A stretch of 55,305 nucleotides of DNA. It comes from Protaetiibacter sp. GTDB lineage: Bacteria; Actinomycetota; Actinomycetes; Actinomycetales; Microbacteriaceae. This document shows positions 25,171-33,468 of the stretch, one piece after another. The first letter of the stretch is position 1, and each line of letters starts with the position of its first letter. The notes below the pieces were generated by a model. That model was not told the DNA's origin, made no database searches, and worked only from the letters and a program-made list of their open reading frames with translations. Made by a program: the position numbers and the translations under genes. The DNA lies in the NCBI GenBank assembly GCA_030150265.1, contig JASLGG010000063.1:1-55305 (forward strand). The letters are read 5' to 3'.

Positions 25171-25776
25171 ATGTCTATGGAAGAAATTAAACAAAGTCCT
25201 TTAAACAAGGCCAAGAAGGATAAATTTCTATTAGTTTTTGACATCCCTCCAATATTGAAGAAATATGCAACTACATACAATAGAAACAATCGAACTGTTA
25301 TTCCAGACATGGTTCAATTCAGTATCTATGGGACTATGGTCCCAGAAATAACCATAAAGGGAGTGGAAACAAGATGGGCTGGAAACACATTATATGTATC
25401 TGCACATACTAAAGATTCATTTCCACCAGTAGAGGTTAAATTTGATATTGATTCGACTTATTCTAATTATTGGGTCATATATCAATGGTTGAATTTGATG
25501 CATGATGAGAAAAAAGGCATTTATAATGCCAATCGATCAGAAATTGATGCCAATTTTGGTGATTATCAGACTGATATTTCAATTTATGGATTAGATGAAT
25601 ATGATAATAAACGAATAAAATTCACATACACAAAAGCATTCCCAACAACATTGGATAGAATCGAATATTCCTATCAAAATGAAGGAAATTCTCAATTGCA
25701 ATCGGGATTTACATTCTTATTCAGTCAATTACATACCGAATTGGTAGATCAGAATCTTTTTAATGTGATGCCATGA
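25171..25776 (+). CDS. Tail tube-like protein, 201 aa
   Basis: The order of strands fits the tail tube fold shared by gp19 and its baseplate relatives: FSIYGTMVPEITIKGVE, then NTLYVSAHTK, a PPVEVKFDID strand, a helix in NYWVIYQWLNLMHDEK, then paired strands FTYTKAFPTTLD and SGFTFLFSQLH. It begins 2 nt after the terL stop; a second ATG at 25177 is possible. Role inferred: a tube or tube-initiator protein. Length is close to T4 gp19 (163) but longer, as for baseplate relatives. Confidence 0.55.
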   Translation: MSMEEIKQSPLNKAKKDKFLLVFDIPPILKKYATTYNRNNRTVIPDMVQFSIYGTMVPEITIKGVETRWAGNTLYVSAHTKDSFPPVEVKFDIDSTYSNYWVIYQWLNLMHDEKKGIYNANRSEIDANFGDYQTDISIYGLDEYDNKRIKFTYTKAFPTTLDRIEYSYQNEGNSQLQSGFTFLFSQLHTELVDQNLFNVMP

Positions 25777-25780
25777 CCAC

Positions 25781-25801
25781 TTGACAATATATGATTATAA
25801 A
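25781..25801 (+). promoter_or_regulatory. TTGACA/TATAAA element before the TerL paralogue
   Basis: TTGACA (25781-25786), 9 nt, then TATAAA (25796-25801), and the ATG at 25814. It resembles the accessory-region promoters with wider spacing (33 nt from TTGACA to ATG), and differs from the TAAATA boxes of the neighbouring structural genes. Confidence 0.45.
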
Positions 25802-25813
25802 ATAAGTCATATC

Positions 25814-26404
25814 ATGCGAGATCACACTGTAGAATTTGCCAGATGTAACAATTCGATGAAATATTTCATCAAAACTTATATATTTGGGAATATGTCAGCA
25901 GAATTATCGAAATTTCAAGAAATTTTCATTGATCGAATTGAAAAAAATAACATCACTACTGCTTATGTAGATCCAGCCATGAGAAGAATTGGTAAATCGA
26001 CATTAATGGATGCAATTAATGTGTGGTTTTTGATATTTGGCGATAATGTGAATCTAATGCATTCCTCTCCAAATTCGCATTTGAATGAAGATGCTAGAAG
26101 AAGAATATTCAAACTACTCATCAATCTACCATATTGGATGGTATTTGGTGATCTGAACAATTCCGATCCGAAAACAATTAAAATGCCTAATGGCAATACA
26201 TTGCGATTCATATTACCTAAAAATAATATTGGCTACAAACATACCCATATTACATTAGATGGGTTTATAGAAAGAGATATCGAACAATATCGTGAGACAT
26301 TTATTTCAGCATTAGCAAATCCCAATATAAAAATAGTGTCAATTTATAATGAATCCCCACCTTTTGCATTTTCAGATACATTGACAAATGGTTTTTGGCA
26401 TTGA
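25814..26404 (+). CDS. ATPase-only paralogue of the large terminase (degenerate)
   Basis: 196 residues similar to the TerL ATPase domain through to the coupling motif, but with no intein and no nuclease domain. Walker A MRRIGKSTLM (residues 56-65) matches the spliced TerL RQIGKSTLM, and the following helix, including LPYWM versus LPNWL, lines up. The Walker B position reads HITLDGFIE (145-153) where TerL has LILDEVAFIE, so the catalytic Glu is replaced by Gly. A segment IVSIYNESP occupies the coupling-motif position. I start at ATG 25814; a TTG at 25781 would lie in the TTGACA box. Role unknown: a packaging modulator or a relic. Confidence 0.7.
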   Translation: MRDHTVEFARCNNSMKYFIKTYIFGNMSAELSKFQEIFIDRIEKNNITTAYVDPAMRRIGKSTLMDAINVWFLIFGDNVNLMHSSPNSHLNEDARRRIFKLLINLPYWMVFGDLNNSDPKTIKMPNGNTLRFILPKNNIGYKHTHITLDGFIERDIEQYRETFISALANPNIKIVSIYNESPPFAFSDTLTNGFWH

Positions 26405-26440
26405 TGTGTGAAATATTACATCTCTATTTTACATCGACCA

Positions 26441-26448
26441 TATAAATA
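26441..26448 (+). promoter_or_regulatory. TATAAATA late promoter upstream of sheath
   Basis: Exact T4-type late box TATAAATA, about 42 nt before the sheath ATG. It would give a short 5' leader, in addition to the nearer TAAATA box. Confidence 0.55.
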
Positions 26449-26478
26449 ACAGTCCGAAAATTTAGAGCCAAAAATATC

Positions 26479-26484
26479 TAAATA
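26479..26484 (+). promoter_or_regulatory. TAAATA late-type box
   Basis: TAAATA 6 nt before the sheath start ATG 26491. Confidence 0.5.
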
Positions 26485-26490
26485 AAAGAT

Positions 26491-28818
26491 ATGGCACAGC
26501 GCGTAATACAATCACCCGGAACTGAAATCAGAGAGCGCGACCTTTCTCTTGTTGTCCAATCCAATGTAGGCACAAATGTGTTTATTACTGGTTTCACAAA
26601 TCAAGGTCCAACTGATGAAGTTATTAAAATTACATCAGATGAAGAATTAGATACTATCTATGGGACTCCGACCAATAGCTCTGAAAGATATTTTTATCAT
26701 AGTGTTAAGGAACTTATAAAATCACCATCCAATATATATACATTTAGATTACCATATGGTAATGGTAATGGTGATGGATTTGGTAGTCAATATTCCGCAT
26801 TGGTATATCCAGTGCAAGCATATGATACAACCACTAGCGCAACTACATCCAATCTTGATTTATCTGCCGGTATTTATGTATTGGGTGAACCAGTTCATGT
26901 TAATTTGACTGAAGCTGAATATTTTGCAGCTCAACAGGGAATCCTATTTGATTGGAGTAGCACCGCAGCAGCATCGACTTCTCTTTCCAGTCTTTCTAGT
27001 ATTGGAAAAGCTGGTGTGATTATGTTGAACAAGTCACAAACCACCATCAATAGCCAATTTGAAGGTTATTATATTGGTATTGCTGATAATACCAACATTA
27101 ACCCAGCAAGCAATTTCGATGCTATTAGAACTGTTAAGAGTCTCAGTCTTTCTACCAATTATGTTGGTGTGAGTGGTGGTGCAACTTATACTAATGTCCC
27201 TGCCGGAACTCTTCAATTCAATCTCTCATCCACTTTCGATGGTCCTATCAATAGTGTTTCTCAAATTATGGAGAATCTCACCGATTATAATATTGATGGA
27301 AGACAAGAAGATGATCTTCTCAATGTTGGTGTATTTAAATTGCGTAAATCGATTTATGCCACAGAAGCATTCAAATTAGATTATATTTTAGATGCTGGTA
27401 TTGTCGGTTCTATTGATAGTTTTAGAACACAATTAAATCCTCTTGGCGGTCCATCTGTTCCATTTTTCTTGGAATCAATGGATTCTAATAGCCGAAATGT
27501 TGAAATTTTGGTTAATCCTTATATTTCAAATAAATATACCCAATCCAGTCTCAGTGCAAATGGCATTCCATTGAAGAAAGTCCGTGTATTGACACGTGGT
27601 CTAGTTGCAAATAACGATCCAACCATATCAGGTATTCCGACTAATATATTGAGCGCACTTCCAGCATCTCTTGGTTTTGCTGATAGCTTATATCCACTCG
27701 GAGCATTTAGCAATACCACCATTACTCAAAAGATTATTGGTAACATTCCTGCTAAAGTCAATCGCGCACTCAACAGTGTCATTAATGATGAGATTTATGA
27801 CATTGATGTTGTTCTTGAAGCTGGTCTTGGAACAATCTTTGCGGTATCATCTGCTGCTGGGACATTATATTATGATGATACCTTATATAATATCAATCTC
27901 AAGAATAAAATTGATAGTCTGAGAACTTCTGGAGATATTAGCGGTATTCCAGATGCAGTTGAACTTCGTGGAAATTATACTGCGGTCATTAATGAATTTG
28001 AAAATTTCTGTGACCTTCCTAGCAATACTGGTGGTCGTGGTGATTGTATCTTCATTGCCGATCCAATTAGACATATTCTTGTTACTGGTAAAAATACTAA
28101 GATTCTTAGTGATAGAAGCAGAAATTTCCAAGTCGATGTTTATTGGGCAATGCGTCATCAATTGGAGCTTGAAAATACCTCTTATGGTGCTGCTTATGGC
28201 AACTGGGTTCAGGTCTATGATAATTTTATTGGTGAAAAAGTGTGGGTTCCTGCATCCGGCCATATTGGAGCTATGATTGCCCGTAGTGACGCCGCAGAAT
28301 TCCCATGGAGTGCTCCTGCTGGCTACAATCGTGGATTGCTACCAAATGCTCTTGATATCGCTATTAACCCTAATCAGAAGCAACGTGATGAATTATATAA
28401 ATCCAATATAAATCCAATCATGTTTAGTTCTGTTCAGGGCATTGTTGTCAATGGACAAAAAACTCTCAATAGAAAACCAAGTTCATTTGACCGAATAAAT
28501 GTCCGTAGATTGTTCCTTGCTCTTGAGAGACCTACCAAGAAAGCATGTCAGTTCTTTGTATTTGAACCAAATAACGAATTCACTAGAACTCGTTTGATTA
28601 ATACACTTGATCCATTGTTCAAATATGCCAAACAAAATAATGGGTTGTATGATTACATCATTGTCTGTGACGAACGTAATAACACTCCAGATGTAATAGA
28701 TAATAACGAATTACATGTTGACATCTATCTCAAGGCTACCAGAACTGCCGAATTCATCATTGTGAACTTTGTTTCCACTAGAACAGATTCCAATTTCCAA
28801 GAATTGATCGGTCAATAA
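26491..28818 (+). CDS. 18: Tail sheath protein, T4 gp18-like
   Basis: A 775-residue contractile sheath subunit. The start (VIQSPGTEIRERDLS) and the following VFITGFTNQGP match the family N-terminus. The C-terminal domain is the most conserved part: INVRRLFLALERPTKKAC, FEPNNEFTRTRLI and IYLKATRTAEFIIVNF. Codon use seems more GC-balanced and uniform than in neighbouring genes, as expected for a highly expressed protein. Two late-type boxes precede it and a terminator hairpin follows. In T4 gp18 precedes gp19; here an endonuclease gene lies between them. Confidence 0.93.
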   Translation: MAQRVIQSPGTEIRERDLSLVVQSNVGTNVFITGFTNQGPTDEVIKITSDEELDTIYGTPTNSSERYFYHSVKELIKSPSNIYTFRLPYGNGNGDGFGSQYSALVYPVQAYDTTTSATTSNLDLSAGIYVLGEPVHVNLTEAEYFAAQQGILFDWSSTAAASTSLSSLSSIGKAGVIMLNKSQTTINSQFEGYYIGIADNTNINPASNFDAIRTVKSLSLSTNYVGVSGGATYTNVPAGTLQFNLSSTFDGPINSVSQIMENLTDYNIDGRQEDDLLNVGVFKLRKSIYATEAFKLDYILDAGIVGSIDSFRTQLNPLGGPSVPFFLESMDSNSRNVEILVNPYISNKYTQSSLSANGIPLKKVRVLTRGLVANNDPTISGIPTNILSALPASLGFADSLYPLGAFSNTTITQKIIGNIPAKVNRALNSVINDEIYDIDVVLEAGLGTIFAVSSAAGTLYYDDTLYNINLKNKIDSLRTSGDISGIPDAVELRGNYTAVINEFENFCDLPSNTGGRGDCIFIADPIRHILVTGKNTKILSDRSRNFQVDVYWAMRHQLELENTSYGAAYGNWVQVYDNFIGEKVWVPASGHIGAMIARSDAAEFPWSAPAGYNRGLLPNALDIAINPNQKQRDELYKSNINPIMFSSVQGIVVNGQKTLNRKPSSFDRINVRRLFLALERPTKKACQFFVFEPNNEFTRTRLINTLDPLFKYAKQNNGLYDYIIVCDERNNTPDVIDNNELHVDIYLKATRTAEFIIVNFVSTRTDSNFQELIGQ

Positions 28819-28822
28819 TAAA

Positions 28823-28867
28823 AATATCAAAAAAAGTTCAGTTTTTTGCTGTACTTTTTTTGATATT
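28823..28867 (+). terminator. Intrinsic terminator after sheath
   Basis: Hairpin AAAAAAAGTTCAG / CTGTACTTTTTTT with a short T-rich loop and one mismatch, flanked by ATATCA and TGATAT. It follows the sheath gene by 5 nt and ends right at the endonuclease start, so it could limit endonuclease transcription. Confidence 0.75.
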
Positions 28868-30589
28868 ATGTTTATAATTATATTATATATGTATAATGAT
28901 ATAATCATTAATAAAATAAAATCTAATGGATATGATAAGAAAGGTAATCTATCAAGCACTAGATTGAAAAAAATAGAAAATGATATTATTAATAATACAT
29001 TATTTTTAAATGATTATAATCCATCTTTAGCGGAAAGAGTATATTGTATATTGAATAATATTACTGTAATACAGTATTGTCCATTGACAAATGTGAAATT
29101 AAAATATTCTAATATACACAAAAAATATCTCAATAGTGTCAAATATTCCCAATCAAATAAAATAATAAAAAATCCAGCAAATCATAAAAAGAGAAATTTG
29201 GAGTATATTAAACAGTTATTTGATTATTATAATAATGATGATTATAATTTGATCGATAAGACTGATTGTATCAATCAAATTCAAAAATTAAAGCTCAATA
29301 TCACTCCAGCAGTCGCAATAAACAATATTGATTTGGTGTGTAGTGTCCTACATCACACACCATTTATAAAATCTGACAAATTGGATATTACAGAACGTGT
29401 ATTTTGCATACAAAATGGTATTGATTCTCATCCAATTGATGATAATGGTAATTTATTACAATTCATTAATCGATATCAGGGATACTCTAAACATGCGAAC
29501 AAAGAAGAATACAGAAAAGATCAAATAGAAAAAATAGAAAATCAAATTCAACAAAAATTCAAAATAAATGGGTATATTTTGAGTGATGTTGGGGGAAAAT
29601 CGAATCAAAAATATCGAATTGATGTGGATTGTATAGACTGTGGGTATAATTTCCAGCCACTCTACCACAGCAATGGTTGGAAAAATATCTATTGTTCTAA
29701 TTGTAATGGATATGCTAATAGATCCAAAGCAGAAGATGAAATTATTCAATACATTCAAACAATTATCGATACTGCCATCATATCCAACGATAGATCTATT
29801 TTGAGTGGTTTGGAATTGGATATCTATTTGCCAGAATATAAATTAGCTATCGAATATTGTGGGATATTATGGCATTCATTCGGAACCACTTATCCAAATA
29901 ATCAATATATTGAAAAAGAGAATAAAAATAATCATCGGAATAAATTTGATAGATGTAAATCACAAGGAATTGAATTATTGACTATATTTGATAATGAATG
30001 GGAACAAAAAAAAGATATAGTCAAATCAATTATCCGACACAAATTAAAACAGACAAAAAATACACTATATGCACGAAAATGTGAATATCGAATAGTTGAT
30101 AAAGAAACAGCAACTCGATTTTTAGATCGAAATCATATTCAGGGAATATCCAAGTTTTCAGATGCTCATGGATTATATTATAATGATGAATTGGTATCTC
30201 TAATGTGTTTTGGAAGAAGAAAAATATCCAAAGGTGAAGTCAAAGAAGAATTAATTCGATTTTGTAATAAATTGGAAACTAATGTAGTCGGTGGCGCTAG
30301 TAAAATATTGAAACATTCAAATAAAACTAATTTCATTTCATATTGTGATTTGCGATATAGTAGAGGTGTGTTATATGACACATTGGGGATGAAATTGATT
30401 AGAACATCGAAACCAAATTATTGGTATACGAATGACAACAGCCGATTATACCATCGATCCAATTTCCAAAAGCATAAAATTCAAAATGATTATAATATGA
30501 ATGATCCCGAATGGCAAATCATGTTCGATAGAGGATATCGGAGAATTTATGATTGTGGTAATCTGGTTTTCGAATATCGAAAAGAATAA
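28868..30589 (+). CDS. Free-standing homing endonuclease-like protein with VSR-type nuclease domain
   Basis: 573 residues, more AT-rich than the sheath gene before it. A Cys-pair zinc-binding-like segment (CIDCGY, then YCSNCNG) precedes a VSR/PD-(D/E)xK-like domain: RSKAEDEI, then LELDIYLPEYKLAIEYCG (Asp and Glu/Cys of the core), and WHSFG. The C-terminal third (HIQGISKFSDAHGLYYNDELVSLM) resembles an acetyltransferase-like domain found with such phage endonucleases. Sequence-specific DNA cleavage leading to self-copying is the usual role. A later ATG at 28889 is an alternative start. Its stop TAA is the start of the next gene's TAAATA box. Confidence 0.75.
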   Translation: MFIIILYMYNDIIINKIKSNGYDKKGNLSSTRLKKIENDIINNTLFLNDYNPSLAERVYCILNNITVIQYCPLTNVKLKYSNIHKKYLNSVKYSQSNKIIKNPANHKKRNLEYIKQLFDYYNNDDYNLIDKTDCINQIQKLKLNITPAVAINNIDLVCSVLHHTPFIKSDKLDITERVFCIQNGIDSHPIDDNGNLLQFINRYQGYSKHANKEEYRKDQIEKIENQIQQKFKINGYILSDVGGKSNQKYRIDVDCIDCGYNFQPLYHSNGWKNIYCSNCNGYANRSKAEDEIIQYIQTIIDTAIISNDRSILSGLELDIYLPEYKLAIEYCGILWHSFGTTYPNNQYIEKENKNNHRNKFDRCKSQGIELLTIFDNEWEQKKDIVKSIIRHKLKQTKNTLYARKCEYRIVDKETATRFLDRNHIQGISKFSDAHGLYYNDELVSLMCFGRRKISKGEVKEELIRFCNKLETNVVGGASKILKHSNKTNFISYCDLRYSRGVLYDTLGMKLIRTSKPNYWYTNDNSRLYHRSNFQKHKIQNDYNMNDPEWQIMFDRGYRRIYDCGNLVFEYRKE

Positions 30590-30592
30590 ATA
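30587..30592 (+). promoter_or_regulatory. TAAATA late-type box
   Basis: TAAATA 5 nt before ATG 30598; its TAA is the stop codon of the endonuclease. An overlapping TATAAATA follows at 30591-30598. Confidence 0.5.
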
Positions 30593-30597
30593 TAAAT

Positions 30598-31134
30598 ATG
30601 GCCACAACTATTGAAAATTTCTTTGCATATGCAGCACAAAAACAGTTTGCTCGTGATATTTTGTTTCGGGTGAAACAAATTTCAATTGAAGGTGTTCAAT
30701 TGAATGGTGAAACTGATTTGCTTTATGCCCGTTCTGCTGCTTTACCGGGCAGAGATATTGAAAACAAAGAAGCCAATTATTCTGGACAGACATTTAACGT
30801 TCCGGGAAAATCATCTTATCCGAACTCCGCAGGATATAGCATTGAATTCTATCATGATGAAGATATTGAACTAAGAACAAAATTTGAAAAGGCATCCAGA
30901 AATGTATTCAACAACGTTACCACTACTGGTGAATATGGAATGCCGGGGCCAGAAAGTGTTATTGTGCTTGATGTTATTAATAAAGAACTACAAATCATTA
31001 AAACTATTCGATTGATTGGTGCATCTGTTCGAACTGTCGGTGAAATATCTCACCAAATTGCGGATGGAACTGGTGAAATTCTCACATTCCCAGTAACATT
31101 CGCATATCATTTCTATGATGACTTCTCTGCATAA
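30598..31134 (+). CDS. 19: Tail tube protein, T4 gp19-like
   Basis: 178 residues (T4 gp19 has 163). It has the family layout: an N-terminal FARDILFRVKQISIEGV strand pair, a loop containing ALPGRDIE, then GQTFNVPGKSSYP, a YSIEFYHDEDIELR strand, and C-terminal ISHQIADGTGEILTFPVTFAYHFYD. This subunit builds the inner tube of the tail. It lies downstream of the sheath gene as in T4, apart from the inserted endonuclease. Confidence 0.88.
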   Translation: MATTIENFFAYAAQKQFARDILFRVKQISIEGVQLNGETDLLYARSAALPGRDIENKEANYSGQTFNVPGKSSYPNSAGYSIEFYHDEDIELRTKFEKASRNVFNNVTTTGEYGMPGPESVIVLDVINKELQIIKTIRLIGASVRTVGEISHQIADGTGEILTFPVTFAYHFYDDFSA

Positions 31135-31137
31135 TAT

Positions 31138-31332
31138 ATGGATGTGTTTGCATTGATTCTTAAATTGACTATCCTCATCTCTGGTGTGGGGATAGTCTTT
31201 TTTAATTTAATTGATTGGATATCCAATAGGAAACATAAATTTATCTATACAATATTAAAAATATTAATAGCGTTATTTATAAGTTCCTTTTCTTTAGATT
31301 GTTTGATGATGATGGCTGCGTTTTATGGATAA
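31138..31332 (+). CDS. Small membrane protein with two hydrophobic segments
   Basis: 64 residues. Hydrophobic stretches at about 5-25 and 37-60 are separated by a basic loop (SNRKHKF), the usual arrangement of a two-pass inner-membrane protein with the loop in the cytoplasm. It lies between two tail-tube-type genes and 3 nt after gp19. Possible roles are a holin-like or superinfection protein; neither is supported by a motif. Its stop codon is part of the next TAAATA box. Confidence 0.6.
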   Translation: MDVFALILKLTILISGVGIVFFNLIDWISNRKHKFIYTILKILIALFISSFSLDCLMMMAAFYG

Positions 31333-31335
31333 ATA
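31330..31335 (+). promoter_or_regulatory. TAAATA late-type box
   Basis: TAAATA 9 nt before ATG 31345; its TAA is the stop codon of the small membrane protein. Confidence 0.4.
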
Positions 31336-31344
31336 GACTTATAT

Positions 31345-31941
31345 ATGGGTCCACAGTCTAACGATTTCTTAACCGCGTTTAGTAGAGATGAGAAGTTTTT
31401 CTTATCTCTACCATTTTTATGGAGTGTGGAATTTTTTGCTATATCTCCAAGTAGTATTAATAAAGTATTACAGGAAGTTGATAGTGGATGGTCTGCGAAA
31501 TTTGATCCGAAAGATTATACTAAAAATGGCGGTCTCTTAATTGCACAAGAAGTTGTTTTGCCTAATGAGACCTCTAGTTTCATCGCATTCAATTCTGGTT
31601 CTTCTGGAATGGGTGGATTTATGCCCGGATATGGCGTAGATTCTAGATCGGATTTCTTAAATAGAACAGTTACACTCACGATGTTTGAAACCAAGGATGA
31701 TTTGGAGCATAATTTCTTTAGACCGTGGATGATGGCAGTTGGAATCAATGGATTAGTTGGATCATCTTTGAAAGGTAAATTAGTGGTGACCCAGTATGAT
31801 AATAGAGGAAAGCCAAGAAAGGGAATGGTTTTTAATAATATATTCCCCACCAACGTCGAAGGTATATCATTAAATCAAACCGATTCTGATTTTACAATGA
31901 AAGCTGTTACTTTTGCATATACTGATTATTCACCAAGATAA
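31345..31941 (+). CDS. Tail tube-like protein, 198 aa
   Basis: A second tube-fold candidate after gp19. It has FLWSVEFFAIS, then IAQEVVLPNET, LNRTVTLTMFETKDDLEHNF in two adjoining strands and helix, FFRPWMMAVGINGL, and NNIFPTNVEGISLN followed by AVTFAYTDY at the C-terminus. The last part is the tube family's closing strand pair. In T4 the gp48/gp54 baseplate proteins share this fold; this one may form a distal tube ring. A TAAATA box lies 9 nt before the ATG. Confidence 0.55.
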   Translation: MGPQSNDFLTAFSRDEKFFLSLPFLWSVEFFAISPSSINKVLQEVDSGWSAKFDPKDYTKNGGLLIAQEVVLPNETSSFIAFNSGSSGMGGFMPGYGVDSRSDFLNRTVTLTMFETKDDLEHNFFRPWMMAVGINGLVGSSLKGKLVVTQYDNRGKPRKGMVFNNIFPTNVEGISLNQTDSDFTMKAVTFAYTDYSPR

Positions 31942-31945
31942 AATT

Positions 31946-32671
31946 ATGAGTTTGTCTAGAATAACATTTAAAGATTTGAGAACATATTGCGATTGGGTTG
32001 AAAGAAAAGACTATTCTGCAATATGTGACTATTTTAATTCTTTTGATGGTGATGATGTATTTGAAAAGTTTAAAAATATATTGTCATATTGGGAGTGTCA
32101 TGTTAGTGATACCATACCTATATCAAATAATGATAAAACATTGAATGTCCAATTGGCATATTTCATTGGGGAATTTCCATGTAAATTATCTATCGATAGT
32201 GTTGTTGCATCTGGGGATATTAAATTACATTTAAATATCCCTAAAAAATTTACATGCGATTCCGATATATTGCCAATATATGATCTAATACATCGTATTG
32301 AATTATTTGATACAAAAATGGATCTTTTCATATTATCTAATGAGGATAGGATAAATCTCATAAATTCGTTACCATCAAAAGTTTGTAATGATATGATGAA
32401 CGGTGTCATTACAAATGAGCAATGTGTGGTCACATTTGCAAACAAATCATTATCCGGTATGCGTATAAATTTCTTATCTAATGATCCTTTTTTCTTTTTA
32501 CGGGGGTTATTTTCTTGTTTCTCGAAAGATTATTTTAGAGATGTGATATACAATTTATCTAAAAAAATCGACGGTGATGTTCTTATGGATTGTGATATTA
32601 AAGATATTGAATATTTCAGTCAGAAATTCAATGAAGAGAGCAAAAATAGCACTCAAAAGATGGATTTATGA
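31946..32671 (+). CDS. Unknown protein, possible tail assembly (gp51-like position)
   Basis: 241 residues from ATG 31946; an in-frame ATG at 31913 lies inside the preceding gene and is not used, I think. It begins MSLSRITFKDLRTYCDW. The body has mixed beta segments and a C-terminal helix. The position before the gp26-like gene and the length (T4 gp51 is 249) suggest a hub assembly protein, but sequence similarity is not evident to me. Four nt follow the previous stop; no TAAATA box. Confidence 0.55.
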   Translation: MSLSRITFKDLRTYCDWVERKDYSAICDYFNSFDGDDVFEKFKNILSYWECHVSDTIPISNNDKTLNVQLAYFIGEFPCKLSIDSVVASGDIKLHLNIPKKFTCDSDILPIYDLIHRIELFDTKMDLFILSNEDRINLINSLPSKVCNDMMNGVITNEQCVVTFANKSLSGMRINFLSNDPFFFLRGLFSCFSKDYFRDVIYNLSKKIDGDVLMDCDIKDIEYFSQKFNEESKNSTQKMDL

Positions 32672-32682
32672 AAGAATTCATA

Positions 32683-32688
32683 TAAATA
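32683..32688 (+). promoter_or_regulatory. TAAATA late-type box
   Basis: TATAAATA at 32681-32688, 7 nt before ATG 32696. Confidence 0.5.
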
Positions 32689-32695
32689 GCAATAT

Positions 32696-33451
32696 ATGAG
32701 TAATGACATTCAATCATTTTTGACTAAAATTGATAGTCTGAATAATACCACTGTTGATGTATTTTCACCATCCAAAAATAAAATGATAAAATGTGCCCCA
32801 TTGTCATTTAAACAACAGAAGGAAATTATTGGAACGATAGCGGACGGGGGTGTTGGAACCATCCGATTTCAAAAGATATTGAATGATATTATTTTAGAAA
32901 ATTCTAAAGATGATAATTTGAGTGTAATTGACAAATTACCAATTCTTCTATCTTTAAGAGCAAACTCGATTAAATCTGATATTGTGGTTGATGGTGTTAG
33001 TGTTTCTATTGAAACATTAGTAAAAAAGTATGTTGATACATATTCAACATACATTAAAAATTCCCCTAGTGATAAGATAACATTCAATGGTATTGATGTT
33101 GTTTTACAACTCCCTACTTTAAAAGATGATTCTAAAGTTTTAACCGAAGCAATAGCGGAAGTAAAGAAAATGAAAGAAGGTGAAGCTAGTAAAAATATCG
33201 GGAATATATATACATATGAGATTTTGAAATATGTGAAATCGGTTACAATTGGAGAGGATACAATCACATTTGCCGATACTTCAGTGAAGAATAGATTCTC
33301 ATTAATTAATGCTCTCCCAGTGAAGTTGAATCAACATATTGTTGATTTTATCGAGTTTTACAAACAGTTTGAAAATGATGTTTTGACATTCGTTCATCAA
33401 AATGGAGATAAATCCACATTCGATATTGATGTGGGGTTCTTCGATGCATGA
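32696..33451 (+). CDS. Baseplate hub protein, T4 gp26-like (tentative)
   Basis: 251 residues. The region KCAPLSFKQQKEIIG, then GTIRFQKILNDIILEN, then the IDKLPILLSLR segment matches the pattern of gp26-type hub proteins of T4-like phages, which contain a similar LPF...KQQK...N.II..N...L...ID...I.L.LR order. The C-terminal half contains a domain beginning VTIGEDTITF. It precedes the tape-measure candidate, as gp26-type genes do in related genomes. The assignment is by pattern memory only. Confidence 0.5.
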   Translation: MSNDIQSFLTKIDSLNNTTVDVFSPSKNKMIKCAPLSFKQQKEIIGTIADGGVGTIRFQKILNDIILENSKDDNLSVIDKLPILLSLRANSIKSDIVVDGVSVSIETLVKKYVDTYSTYIKNSPSDKITFNGIDVVLQLPTLKDDSKVLTEAIAEVKKMKEGEASKNIGNIYTYEILKYVKSVTIGEDTITFADTSVKNRFSLINALPVKLNQHIVDFIEFYKQFENDVLTFVHQNGDKSTFDIDVGFFDA

Positions 33452-33456
33452 TGCCA

Positions 33457-33462
33457 TAAATA
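33457..33462 (+). promoter_or_regulatory. TAAATA late-type box
   Basis: TAAATA 6 nt before the GTG start at 33469. An ATG at 33466 is in another frame and stops after four codons. Confidence 0.5.
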
Positions 33463-33468
33463 ATATAT

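Noticed and set aside
25781..26404. The TTG at 25781 as start of the TerL paralogue
   Set aside because: It lies in the TTGACA box; ATG 25814 gives a protein that starts just before the aligned region.
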